NCBI RefSeq assembly: GCF_958295425.1
Contig: NC_081147.1
Coordinates: 6,655,290 to 6,719,289, forward strand
Source of the DNA: Solea solea
Lineage: Eukaryota; Chordata; Actinopteri; Pleuronectiformes; Soleidae
Direction of reading: 5' to 3'
DNA: 64,000 bases
Positions within the stretch are counted from its first letter, which is position 1. Every line of letters starts with the position of its first letter. The notes under the pieces are model-generated. The model saw nothing but the letters and a program-made list of their open reading frames with translations. It was not told the DNA's origin and did no database searches. Positions 22,112 to 35,151 of the stretch are shown one piece after another. A program made the translations under genes and the position numbers.

Positions 22112-23423
22112 GATCAGCCTTAGTCCCTGATACACATACGGAAAAATCAGACTCCTGGCTTAATGCCTTTAGGAATTATTACAAAAGACACACCCGAACG
22201 GCTGACCTTTGACCTTTCCGAAGGTTGCACAGGTCTGAAACTCGGCACCCTAGATTAACCTTAGTCCCTGATACACATACCAAAAAATCAGACTCCTGGC
22301 TCAATGCCTTTAGGAATTATTACAAAAAACACACCCGAACGGCTGACCATTGACCTTTTTGAAGGTTGCACAGGTCTAAAACTCGGCACCCTGGATTAGC
22401 CTTAGTCCCTGATACACATACGGAAAAATCAGACTCCTGGCTTAATGCCTTTAGGAATTATTACAAAAAACACACCCGAACGGCTGACCATTGACCTTTC
22501 CGAAGGTTGCACAGGTCTGAAACTCTGCACCCGGGATAAGCCTGAATCCCTGATACACATACAGAAAAATCAGACTCCTGGCTCAATGCCTTTAGGAATT
22601 ATTACAAAAAACACACCCGAACGGCTGACCTTTGACCTTTCCGAAGGTTGCACAGGTCTGAAACTCGGCACCCTGGATCAGCCAGGACTCCCTGATACAC
22701 ATACAGAGAAATCAGCATCCGGGCTCATTGCCTTTAGGAATTATTGAAGAAAAGACAGTTTCCCACCTTTCTTACGTTTGAATTTTACAGACTGTGTTTT
22801 TGGCAGTTTTTTTTGGCCAGGGGGAAAAAAGCCCAAAGTCCTGTGTCCAAAACCTGAAAATCAGGTCATGTCAGACTCTATACAGTCTTAGACCCTTTGG
22901 CCAGAGTGGAAGTTTTGGAGGAACTACATTTCTACAGGTCGCAGGAGTGTGAATATTTCATTTGTCGTTTGGGCTCCCAAGACGAGCGGAACGACGAGGG
23001 TACATTAGTATGTCTTATTAGATGTTAACTTTATTTGTGAGGTTTATGTTATGGGACAGTAAAAAAATGAAAAAAATCAGAAAACAGCCGTATCCTTGCT
23101 GAATGCACACAAAAACAGAGACAAATAGAAAAACACATCCAAACAGTGAAATCATTGCAAAATCAAACACTGAGGGTACCGAAGAATATCTTATAAGATT
23201 TTAACTTTATTTGTGAGGTTTATGTTATGGGACAGTAGAAAAATGAAAAAAAATCAGAAAACAGCCGTATTCCAGCTGAATGCGCACAAAAACAGACACA
23301 AATAGAAATACACATCCAAACAGTGAAATCATTATAAATTCAAACACTGAGGGTACATCAATATACCTTATAAGATGTTAACTTCATATTATAGGACAGT
23401 AGAAAAAAGATTAAAATACCCTC
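22112..23423 (+). repeat. Composite unit 5: C4, D 22716-23020, B2
   Basis: C run 604 bp, B run 404 bp, D of the aggggg subtype with aaaacctgaaaa in place of aaaaactgaaaa. Confidence 0.9.
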
Positions 23424-24877
23424 GATCAGCCTTAGTCCCTGATACACATACGGAAAAATCAGACTCCTGGCTTAATGCCTTTAGGAATTATTACAAAAAA
23501 CACACCCGAACGGCTGACCTTTGACCTTTCCAAAGGTTGTACAGGTCTGAAACTTGGCACCCTGGATTAGCCTTAGTCCCTGATACACATACGGAAAAAT
23601 CAGACTCCTGGCTTAATGCCTTTAGGAATTATTACAAAAAACACACCCGAACGGCTGACCATTGACCTTTCCGAAGGTTGCACAGGTCTGAAACTCGGCA
23701 CCCTAGATCAGCCTTAGTCCTTGATACACATAAGGAAAAATTAGACTCCTGGCTCAATGCCTTTAGGAATTATTACAAAAAACAATCCCGAACGGCTGAC
23801 CTTTGACCTTTCCAAAAGTTGCACGGGTCTGAAACTCGGCACCCTGGATTAGCCTTAGTCCCTGATACACATACGGAAAAATCAGACTCCTGGCTTAATG
23901 CCTTTAGGAATTATTACAAAAAACAAACCCGAACGGCTGACCATTGACCTTTCCGAAGGTTGCACAGGTCTGAAACTCTGCACCCGGGATAAGCCTAAAT
24001 CCCTGATACACATACGGAAAAATCAGACTCCTGGCGCAATGCCTTTAGGAATTATTACAAAAAACACACCCGAACGGCTGACCTTTGACCTTTCCAATGG
24101 TTGCACAGGTCTGAAACTCGGCCCACTGGATCAGCCAGGAGTGCCTGATACACATACGGAGAAATAAGCATCCGGGCTCATTGCCTTCAGGAATTATTGA
24201 AGAAAAGACAGTTTCCCACCTTTCTTACGTTTGAATTTTACAGACTGTGTTTTTGGCAGTTTTTTTTGGCCAGGGGGAAAAAAGCCCAAAGTCCTGTGTC
24301 CAAAAACTGAAAATCAGGTCATGTCAGACTCTATACAGTCTTAGACCCTTTGGCCAGAGTGGAAGTTTTGGAGGAACTACATTTCTACAGGTCGCAGGAG
24401 TGTGAATACTTCATTTGTCGTTTGGGCTCCCAAGACGAGCGGAACGATGAGGGTACATTAGAATGTCTTATTAGATGTTAACTTTATTTGTGAGGTTTAT
24501 GTTATGGGACAGTAGAAAAATGAAAAAAAATCAGAAAACAGTCGTATTCCAGCTGAATGCGCACAAAAACAGACAAAAATAGAAAAACACATTCAAACAG
24601 TGAAATCATTGCAAAATCAATCACTGAGGGTACCGAAGAATATCTTATAAGATTTTAACTTTATTTGTGAGGTTTATGTTATGGGACAGTAGAAAAATGA
24701 AAAAAAATCAGAAAACAGCCGTATTCCAGCTGAATGCGCACAAAAACAGACACAAATAGAAAAACACATCCATACAGTGAAATCATTATAAATTCAAACA
24801 CTGAGGGTACATCAATATACCTTATAAGATGTTGACTTCATATTATAGGACAGTAGAAAAAAGATTAAAATACCCTC
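23424..24877 (+). repeat. Composite unit 6: C5, D 24169-24473, B2
   Basis: C run 745 bp, B run 405 bp, D of the aggggg subtype. Its C monomers closely follow the order seen in unit 1, including the ccaatggttg variant, suggesting a recent common origin. Confidence 0.9.
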
Positions 24878-26085
24878 GATCAGCCTTAGTCCCTGATACA
24901 CATACGGAAAAATCAGACTCCTGGCTTAATGCCTTTAGGAATTATTACAAAAAACACACCCGAACGGCTGACAATTGACCTTTCCGAAGGTTGCACAGGT
25001 CTGAAACTTGGCACGCTGCATCAGCCTTAGTCCCTGATACACATACGGAAAAATCAGACTCCTGGCTCAATGCCTTTAGGAATTATTACAAAAAACACAC
25101 CCGAACGGCTGACCTTAGACCTTTCCGAAGGTTGCACAGGTCTGAAACTCGGCACCCTGGATCAGCCAGGAGTCCCTGATACACATACGGAGAAATCAGC
25201 ATCCGGGCTCATTGCCTTTAGGAATTATTGAAGAAAAGACAGTTTTCCACCTTTCTTACGTTTGAATTTTACAGACTGTGTTTTTGGCAGTTTTTTTTGG
25301 CCAGGGGGAAAAAAGCCCAAAGTCCTGTGTCCAAAAACTGAAAATCAGGTCATGTCAGACTCTATACAGTCTTAGACCCTTTGGCCAGAGTGGAAGTTTT
25401 GGAGGAACTACATTTCTACAGGTCGCAGGAGTGTGAATATTTCATTTGTCGTTTGGGCTCCCAAGACGAGCGGAACGACGAGGGTACATTAGTATGTCTT
25501 ATTAGATGTTAACTTTATTTGTGAGGTTTATGTTATGGGACAGTAGAAAAATGAAAAAAAATCAGAAAACAGCCGTATCCCTGCTGAATGCGCACAAAAA
25601 CAGAGACAAATAGAAAAAAACATCCAAACAGTGAAATCATTGCAAAATCAAACACTGAGGGTACCGAAGAATATCTTATAAGATTTAAACTTTATTTGTG
25701 AGGTTTATGTTATGGGACAGTAGAAAAATGAAAAAAAAATCAGAAAACAGTCGTATTCCAGCTGAATGCGCACAAAAACAGACAAAAATAGAAAAACACA
25801 TTCAAACAGTGAAATCATTGCAAAATCAAACACTGAAGGTAGATAACTATATCTTATGAGATGTTAACTTTATTTGTGAGGTTTATGTTATGGGACAATA
25901 AAAAAATGAAAACAATCAGAAAACAGCCATATCCCTGCTGAATGCACACAAAAACAGAGACAAATAGAAAAACACATACAAACAGTGAAATCATTATACA
26001 TTCAAACCCTGAGGGTACATCAATATATCTTATAAGATGTTAACTTCATATTATAGGACAGTACATAAAAGATTAAAATACCCTC
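24878..26085 (+). repeat. Composite unit 7: C2, D 25200-25504, B3
   Basis: The fewest C monomers in the central array (322 bp). D is the aggggg subtype and the B run is 582 bp. Confidence 0.9.
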
Positions 26086-27539
26086 GATCAGCTTTAGTCC
26101 CTGATACACATACGGAAAAATCAGACTCCTGGCTCAATGCCTTTAGGAATTATTACAAAAAACACACCCGAAAGGCTGACCATTGACCTTTCCGAAGGTT
26201 GAACAGGTCTGAAACTTGGCACCCTGCATCAGCCTTAGTCCCTGATACACATACGGAAAAATCAGACTCCTGGCTCAATGCCTTTAGGAATTATTACAAA
26301 AAACACACCCGAACGGCTGACCATTGACCTTTCCGAAGGTTGCACCGGTCTGAAACTCGGCACCCTAGATCAGCCTTAGTCCCTGATACACATAAGGAAA
26401 AATTAGACTCCTGGCTCAATGCCTTTAGGAATTATTACAAAAAACACACCCGAACGGCTGACCTTTGACCTTTCCAAAAGTTGCACGGGTCTGAAACTCG
26501 GCACCCTGGATTAGCCTTAGTCCCTGATACACATACGGAAAAATCAGACTCCTGGCTTAATGCCTTTAGGAATTATTACAAAAAACAAACCTGAACGGCT
26601 GACCATTGACCTTTCCGAAGGTTGCACAGGTCTGAAACTCTGCACCCGGGATAAGCCTAAATCCCTGATACACATACGGAAAAATCAGACTCCTGGCGCA
26701 ATGCCTTTAGGAATTATTACAAAAAACACACCCGAACGGCTGACCTTTGACCTTTCCGAAGGTTGCACAGGTCTGAAACTCGGCACCCTGGATCAGCCAG
26801 GAGTCCCTGATACACATACGGAGAAATAAGCATCCGGGCTCATTGCCTTAAGGAATTATTGAAGAAAAGACAGTTTCCCACCTTTCTTACGTTTGAATTT
26901 TACAGACTGTGTTTTTGGCAGTTCTTTTTGGCCAGGGGGAAAAAAGCCCAAAGTCCTGTGTCCAAAAACTGAAAATCAGGTCATGTCAGACTCTATACAG
27001 TCTTAGACCCTTTGGCCAGAGTGGAAGTTTTGGAGGAACTACATTTCTACAGGTCGCAGGAGTGTGAATATTTCATTTGTCGTTTGGGCTCCCAAGACGA
27101 GCGGAACGACGAGGGTACATTAGTATGTCTTATTAGATTTTAACTTTATTTGTGAGGCTTATGTTATGGGACAGTAGAAAAATGAAAAAAAAATCAGAAA
27201 ACAGTCGTATTCCAGCTGAATGCGCACAAAAACAGACAAAAATAGAAAAACACATTCAAACAGTGAAATCATTGAAAAATCAAACACTGAAGGTAGATAA
27301 CTATATCTTATGAGATGTTAACTTTATTTGTGAGGTTTATGTTATGGGACAGTAAAAAAATGAAAAAAATCAGAAAACAGCCGTATCCTTGCTGAATGCA
27401 CACAAAAACAGAGACAAATAGAAAAACACATCCAAACAGTGAAATCATTATAAATTCAAACACTGAGGGTACATCAATATACCTTATAAGATGTTGACTT
27501 CATATTATAGGACAGTAGAAAAAAGATTAAAATACCCTC
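26086..27539 (+). repeat. Composite unit 8: C5, D 26831-27135, B2
   Basis: C run 745 bp, B run 405 bp. The leader is variant (gtacataaaagatt, gatcagcttt). A similar leader, agtacataaaagatt in complement, appears at the minus-strand unit ending at 62821. Confidence 0.9.
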
Positions 27540-29598
27540 GATCAGCCTTAGTCCCTGATACACATACGGAAAAATCAGACTCCTGGCTTAATGCCTTTAG
27601 GAATTATTATAAAAACCAATCCCGAACGGCTGACCTTTGACCTTTCCAAAGGTTGCACAGGTCTGAAACTCGGCACCCTGGATTAGCCTTAGTCCCTGAT
27701 ACACATACGGAAAAATCAGACTCCTGGCTTAATGCCTTTAGGAATTATTACAAAAAACACACCCGAACGGCTGACCTTTGACCTTTCCGAAGGTTGCACA
27801 GGTCTGAAACTCGGCACCCTAGATCAGCCTTAGTCCCTGATACACATAAGGAAAAATCAGACTCCTGGCTTAATGCCTTTAGGAATTATTACAAAAAACA
27901 CACCTAAACGGCTGACCTTTGACCTTTCAGAAGGTTACACAGGTCTGAAACTCGGCACCCTAGATTAACCTTAGTCCCTGATAGACATACCAAAAAATCA
28001 GACTCCTGGCTCAATGCCTTTAGGAATTATTACAAAAAACACACCCAAACGGCTGACCATTGACCTTTTTGAAGGTTGCACAGGTCTAAAACTTGGCACC
28101 CTGCATCAGCCTTAGTCCCTGATACACATACGGAAAAATCAGACTCCTGGCTTAATGCCTTTAGGAATTATTACAAAAAACACACCCGAACGGCTGACCA
28201 TTGACCTTTCCGAAGGTTGCACAGGTCTGAAACTCTGCACCCGGGATAAGCCTAAATCCCTGATATACATACAGAAAAATCAGACTCCTGACTCAATGCC
28301 TTTAGGAATTATTACAAAAAACACACCCGAAAGGCTGACCATTGACCTTTCCGAAGGTTGCACAGGTCTGAAACTTGGCACCCTGCATCAGCCTTAGTCC
28401 CTGATACACATACGGAAAAATCAGACTCCTGGCTCAATGCCTTTAGGAATTATTACAAAAAACACACCCGAACGGCTGACCTTTGACCTTTCCGAAGGTT
28501 GCACAGGTCTGAAACTCGGCACCCTGGATCAGCCAGGAGTGCCTGATACACATACGGAGAAATCAGACTCCTGGCGCAATGCCTTTAGGAATTATTACAA
28601 AAAACACACCCGAACGGCTGACCTTTGACCTTTCCGAAGGTTGCACAGGTCTGAAACTCGGCACCCTGGATCAGTCAGGAGTCCCTGATACACATACGGA
28701 GAAATAAGCATCCGGGCTCATTGCCTTAAGGAATTATTGAAGAAAAGACAGTTTCCCACCTTTCTTACGTTTGAATTTTACAGACTGTGTTTTTGGCAGT
28801 TTTTTTTGGCCAGGGGGAAAAAAGCCCAAAGTCCTGTGTCCAAAAACTGAAAATCAGGTCATGTCAGACTCTATACAGTCTTAGACCCTTTGGCCAGAGT
28901 GGAAGTTTTGGAGGAACTACATTTCTACAGGTCGCAGGAGTGTGAATATTTCATTTGTCGTTTGGGCTCCCAAGACGAGCGGAACGATGAGGGTACATTA
29001 GAATGTCTTATTAGATGTTAACTTTATTTGTGAGGTTTATGTTATGGGACAGTAGAAAAATGAAAAAAAATCAGAAAACAGTCGTATTCCAGCTGAATGC
29101 GCACAAAAACAGACAAAAATAGAAAAACACATTCAAACAGTGAAATCATTGCAAAATCAATCACTGAAGGTATATATACCTATATCTTATGAGATTTTAA
29201 CTTTATTTGTGAGGTTTATGTTATGGGACAGTAGAAAAATGAAAAAAAAATCAGAAAACAGTCGTATTCCAGCTGAATGCGCACAAAAACAGACAAAAAT
29301 AGAAAAACACATTCAAACAGTGAAATCATTGCAAAATCAAACACTGGAGGTATATAACTATATCTTATGAGATGTTAACTTTATTTGTGAGGTTTATGTT
29401 ATGGGACAGTAAAAAAATGAAAAAAAAATCAGAAAACAGTCGTATTCCAGCTGAATGCGCACAAAAACAGACACAAATAGAAAAACACATCCAAACAGTG
29501 AAATCATTATAAATTCAAACACTGAGGGTACATCAATATACCTTATAAGATGATAATTTCATATTATAGGACAGTAGAAAAAAGATTAAAATACCCTC
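27540..29598 (+). repeat. Composite unit 9: C8, D 28709-29013, B3
   Basis: The longest C run, 1169 bp (eight monomers plus 41 bp). D is the aggggg subtype and the B run is about 586 bp. Confidence 0.9.
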
Positions 29599-30768
29599 GA
29601 TCAGCCTTAGTCCCTGATACACATACGGAAAAATCAGACTCCTGGCTTAATCCCTTTAGGAATTATTACAAAAAACACACCCGAACGGCTGACCTTTGAC
29701 CTTTCCAAAGGTTGCACAGGTCTGAAACTCGGCACCCTGGATTAGCCTTAGTCCCTGATACACATACGGAAAAATCAGACTCCTGGCTTAATGCCTTTAG
29801 GAATTATTACAAAAAACACACCCGAACGGCTGACCATTGACCTTTCCGAAGGTTGCACAGGTCTGAAACTCTGCACCCGGGATAAGCCTGAATCCCTGAT
29901 ACACATACGGAAAAATCAGACTCCTGGCTCAATGCCTTTAGGAATTATTACAAGAAACACAACCGAACGGCTGACCTTTGACCTTTCCGAAGGTTGCACA
30001 GGTCTGAAACTCGGCACCCTGGATCAGCCAGGAGTCCCTGATACACATACGGAGAAATCAGCATCCGGGCTCATTGCCTTTAGGAATTATTGAAGAAAAG
30101 ACAGTTTCCCACCTTTCTTACGTTTGAATTTTACAGACTGTGTTTTTGGCAGTTTTTTTTGGCCGTGGGAAAAAAGCCCAAAGTCCTGTGTCCAAAAACT
30201 GAAAATCAGGTCATGTCAGACTCTATACAGTCTTAGACCCTTTGGCCAGAGTGGAAGTTTTGGAGGAACTACATTTCTACAGGTCGCAGGAGTGTGAATA
30301 TTTCATTTGTCGTTTGGGCTCCCAAGACGAGCGGAACGACGAGGGTACATTAGTATATCTTATGAGATGTTAACTTTATTTGTGAGGTTTATGTTATGGG
30401 ACAATAAAAAAATGAAAAAAATCAGAAAACAGCCATATCCCTGCTGAATGCACACAAAAACAGAGACAAATAGAAAAACACATACAAACAGTGAAATCAT
30501 TGCAAAATCAAACACTGAGGGTACCGGAGAATATCTTATAAGATTTTAACTTTATTTGTGAGGTTTATGTTATGGGACAGTAGAAAAATGAAAAAAAATC
30601 AGAAAACAGTCGTATTCCAGCTGAATGCGCAAAAAAAAAGACACAAATAGAAAAACACATCCAAACAGTGAAATCATTATAAATTCAAACACTGAGGGTA
30701 CATCAATATACCTTATAAGATGTTAACTTCATATTAAAGGACAGTAGAAAAAAGATTAAAATACCCTC
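29599..30768 (+). repeat. Composite unit 10: C3, D 30062-30364, B2
   Basis: C run 463 bp, B run 405 bp, D of the gtggg subtype, ending tagtatatcttatgag rather than tagtatgtcttattag. Units 10, 11, 12 and 14 share nearly identical C runs with acaagaaacacaacc. Confidence 0.9.
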
Positions 30769-32114
30769 GATCAGCCTTAGTCCCTGATACACATACGGAA
30801 AAATCAGACTCCTGGCTTAATCCCTTTAGGAATTATTACAAAAAACACACCCGAACGGCTGACCTTTGACCTTTCCAAAGGTTGCACAGGTCTGAAACTC
30901 GGCACCCTGGATTAGCCTTAGTCCCTGATACACATACGGAAAAATCAGACTCCTGGCTTAATGCCTTTAGGAATTATTACAAAAAACACACCCGAACGGC
31001 TGACCATTGACCTTTCCGAAGGTTGCACAGGTCTGAAACTCTGCACCCGGGATAAGCCTGAATCCCTGATACACATACGGAAAAATCAGACTCCTGGCTC
31101 AATGCCTTTAGGAATTATTACAAGAAACACAACCGAACGGCTGACCTTTGACCTTTCCGAAGGTTGCACAGGTCTGAAACTCGGCACCCTGGATCAGCCA
31201 GGAGTCCCTGAGACACATACGGAGAAATCAGCATCCGGGCTCATTGCCTTTAGGAATTATTGAAGAAAAGACAGTTTCCCACCTTTCTTACGTTTGAATT
31301 TTACAGACTGTGTTTTTGGCAGTTTTTTTTGGCCGTGGGAAAAAAGCCCAAAGTCCTGTGTCCAAAAACTGAAAATCAGGTCATGTCAGACTCTATACAG
31401 TCTTAGACCCTTTGGCCAGAGTGGAAGTTTTGGAGGAACTACATTTCTACAGGTCGCAGGAGTGTGAATATTTCATTTGTCGTTTGGGCTCCCAAGACGA
31501 GCGGAACGACGAGGGTACATTAGTATGTCTTATTAGATGTTAACTTTATTTGTGAGGTTTATGTTATGGGACAGTAGAAAAATGAAAAAAAATCAGAAAA
31601 CAGCCGTATCCCTGCTGAATGCGCACAAAAACAGAGACAAATAGAAAAACACATCCAAACAGTGAAATCATTGCAAAATCAAACACTGAAGGTAGATAAC
31701 TATATCTTATGAGATGTTAACTTTATTTGTGAGGTTTATGTGATGGGACAATAAAAAAATGAAAAAAATCAGAAAACAGCCGTATCCCTGCTGAATGTGC
31801 ACAATAACAGAGACAAATAGAAAAACACATACAAACAGTGAAATCATTGCAAAATCAAACACTGGAGGTATATAACTATATCTTATAAGATTTTAACTTT
31901 ATTTGTGAGGTTTATGTTATGGGACAGTAGAAAAATGAAAAAAATCCGAAAACAGCCGTATCCCTGCTGAATGCGCACAAAAACAGACACAAATAGAAAA
32001 ACACATCCAAACAGTGAAATCATTATAAATTCAAACACTGAGGGTACATCAATATACCTTATAAGATGATAATTTCATATTATAGGACAGTAGAAAAAAG
32101 ATTAAAATACCCTC
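30769..32114 (+). repeat. Composite unit 11: C3, D 31232-31535, B3
   Basis: C run 463 bp, B run 580 bp, D of the gtggg subtype. Its B run starts the first copy of the 3037-bp tandem duplication. Confidence 0.9.
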
Positions 32115-34580
32115 GATCAGCCTTAGTCCCTGATACACATACGGAAAAATCAGACTCCTGGCTTAATCCCTTTAGGAATTATTACAAAAAACACACCCGA
32201 ACGGCTGACCTTTGACCTTTCCAAAGGTTGCACAGGTCTGAAACTCGGCACCCTGGATTAGCCTTAGTCCCTGATACACATACGGAAAAATCAGACTCCT
32301 GGCTTAATGCCTTTAGGAATTATTACAAAAAACACACCCGAACGGCTGACCATTGACCTTTCCGAAGGTTGCACAGGTCTGAAACTCTGCACCCGGGATA
32401 AGCCTGAATCCCTGATACACATACGGAAAAATCAGACTCCTGGCTCAATGCCTTTAGGAATTATTACAAGAAACACAACCGAACGGCTGACCTTTGACCT
32501 TTCCGAAGGTTGCACAGGACTGAAACTCGGCACCCTGGATCAGCCAGGAGTCCCTGATACACATACGGAGAAATCAGCATCCGGGCTCATTGCCTTTAGG
32601 AATTATTGAAGAAAAGACAGTTTCCCACCTTTCTTACGTTTGAATTTTACAGACTGTGTTTTTGGCAGTTTTTTTTGGCCGTGGGAAAAAAGCCCAAAGT
32701 CCTGTGTCCAAAAACTGAAAATCAGGTCATGTCAGACTCTATACAGTCTTAGACCCTTTGGCCAGAGTGGAAGTTTTGGAGGAACTACATTTCTACAGGT
32801 CGCAGGAGTGTGAATATTTCATTTGTCGTTTGGGCTCCCAAGACGAGCGGAACGACGAGGGTACATTAGTATATCTTATGAGATGTTAACTTTATTTGTG
32901 AGGTTTATGTTATGGGACAATAAAAAAATGAAAAAAATCAGAAAACAGCCATATCCCTGCTGAATGCACACAAAAACAGAGACAAATAGAAAAACACATA
33001 CAAACAGTGAAATCATTGCAAAATCAAACACTGAGGGTACCGAAGAATATCTTATAAGATTTTAACTTTATTGGTGAGGTTTATGTTATGGGACAGTAGA
33101 AAAATGAAAAAAAATCAGAAAACAGCCGTATTCCAGCTGAATGCGCACAAAAACAGACACAAATAGAAAAACACATCCAAGCAGTGAAATCATTATAAAT
33201 TCAAACACTGAGGGTATATAACTATATCTTATGAGATGTTAACTTTATTTGTGAGGTTTATGTTATGGGACAATAAAAAAATGAAAAAAATCAGAATACA
33301 GCCATATCCCTGCTGAATGCGCACAAAAAAACAGAGACAAATAGAAAAACACATACAAACAGTGAAATCATTGCAAAATCAAACACTGGAGGTATATAAC
33401 TATATCTTATAAGATTTTAACTTCATTTGTGAGGTTTATGTTATGGGACAGTAGAAAAATGAAAAAAATCCGAAAACAGCCGTATCCCTGCTGAATGCGC
33501 TCAAAAACAGACACAAATAGAAAAACACATACAAACAGTGAAATCATAGCAAAATCAAACACTGGAGGTATATAACTATATCTTATAAGATTTTAACTTT
33601 ATTTGTGAGGTTTGTGTTATGGGACAGTAGAAAAATTTAAAAAATCCGAAAACAGCCGTATCCCTGCTGAATGCGCACAAAAACAGACACAAATAGAAAA
33701 ACACATCCAAACAGTGAAATCATTATAAATTCAAACACTGAGGTTACATCAATATACCTTATAAGATGTTAACTTCGTATTATAGGACAGTAGAAAAAAG
33801 ATTAAAATACCCTCGATCAGCCTTAGTCCCTGATACACATAAGATTCCTGGCTCAATGCCTTTAGGAATTATTACAAAAAACACACCCGAACGGCTGACC
33901 TTTGACCTTTCCAAAAGTTGCACGGGTCTGAAACTCTGCACCCTGGATTAGCCTTAGTCCCTGATACACATACGGAAAAATCAGACTCCTGGCTTAATAC
34001 CTTTAGGAATTATTACAAAAAACAAACCTGAACGGCTGACCATTGACCTTTCCGAAGGTTGCACAGGTCTGAAACTCGGCACCCGGGATAAGCCTAAATC
34101 CCTGATACACATACGGAAAAATCAGACTCCTGGCTCAATGCCTTTAGGAATTATTACAAAAAACACACCCGAACGGCTGACCTTTGACCTTTCCGAAGAG
34201 TGCACAGGTCTAAAACTTGGCACCCTGGATCAGCCAGGAGTCCCTGATACACATACGGAGAAATCAGCATCCGGGCTCATTGCCTTCAGGAATTATTGAA
34301 GAAAAGACAGTTTCCCACCTTTCTTACGTTTGAATTTTACAGACTGTGTTTTTGGCAGTTTTTTTTGGCCAGGGGGAAAAAAGCCCAAAGTCCTGTGTCC
34401 AAAAACTGAAAATCAGGTCATGTCAGACTCTATACAGTCTTAGACCCTTTGGCCTGAGTGGAAGTTTTGGAGGAACTACATTTCTACAGGTCGCAGGAGT
34501 GTGAATATTTCATTTGTCGTTTGGGGTCCCAAGACGAGCGGAACGACGAGGGTACATTAGTATGTCTTATTAGATGTTAA
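31500..34580 (+). repeat. Tandem duplication, first copy (3037-bp period)
   Basis: It covers the B3 run of unit 11, all of unit 12, and the C run and D box of unit 13. Every marker I checked recurs 3037 bp later: 31524 to 34561, 32307 to 35344, 33766 to 36803. Only isolated differences were seen. Confidence 0.9.
32115..33814 (+). repeat. Composite unit 12: C3, D 32578-32878, B5
   Basis: C run 463 bp, B run 937 bp, D of the gtggg subtype ending tagtatatcttatgag. One C monomer reads gcacaggactgaaac. Confidence 0.9.
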
Positions 34581-35151
34581 CTTTATTTGTGAGGTTTATG
34601 TTATGGGACAGTAGAAAAATGAAAAAAAATCAGAAAACAGCCGTATCCCTGCTGAATGCGCACAAAAACAGAGACAAATAGAAAAACACATCCAAACAGT
34701 GAAATCATTGCAAAATCAAACACTGAAGGTAGATAACTATATCTTATGAGATGTTAACTTTATTTGTGAGGTTTATGTGATGGGACAATAAAAAAATGAA
34801 AAAAATCAGAAAACAGCCGTATCCCTGCTGAATGTGCACAATAACAGAGACAAATAGAAAAACACATACAAACAGTGAAATCATTGCAAAATCAAACACT
34901 GGAGGTATATAACTATATCTTATAAGATTTTAACTTTATTTGTGAGGTTTATGTTATGGGACAGTAGAAAAATGAAAAAAATCCGAAAACAGCCGTATCC
35001 CTGCTGAATGCGCACAAAAACAGACACAAATAGAAAAACACATCCAAACAGTGAAATCATTATAAATTCAAACACTGAGGGTACATCAATATACCTTATA
35101 AGATGATAATTTCATATTATAGGACAGTAGAAAAAAGATTAAAATACCCTC
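33815..35151 (+). repeat. Composite unit 13: C3 with 10-bp deletion, D 34268-34572, B3
   Basis: The C run is 453 bp because the first monomer lacks 10 bp (cacataagattcctggc). D is the aggggg subtype with ggcctgagtgg and ggggtcccaag, a combination shared with unit 15. Confidence 0.9.
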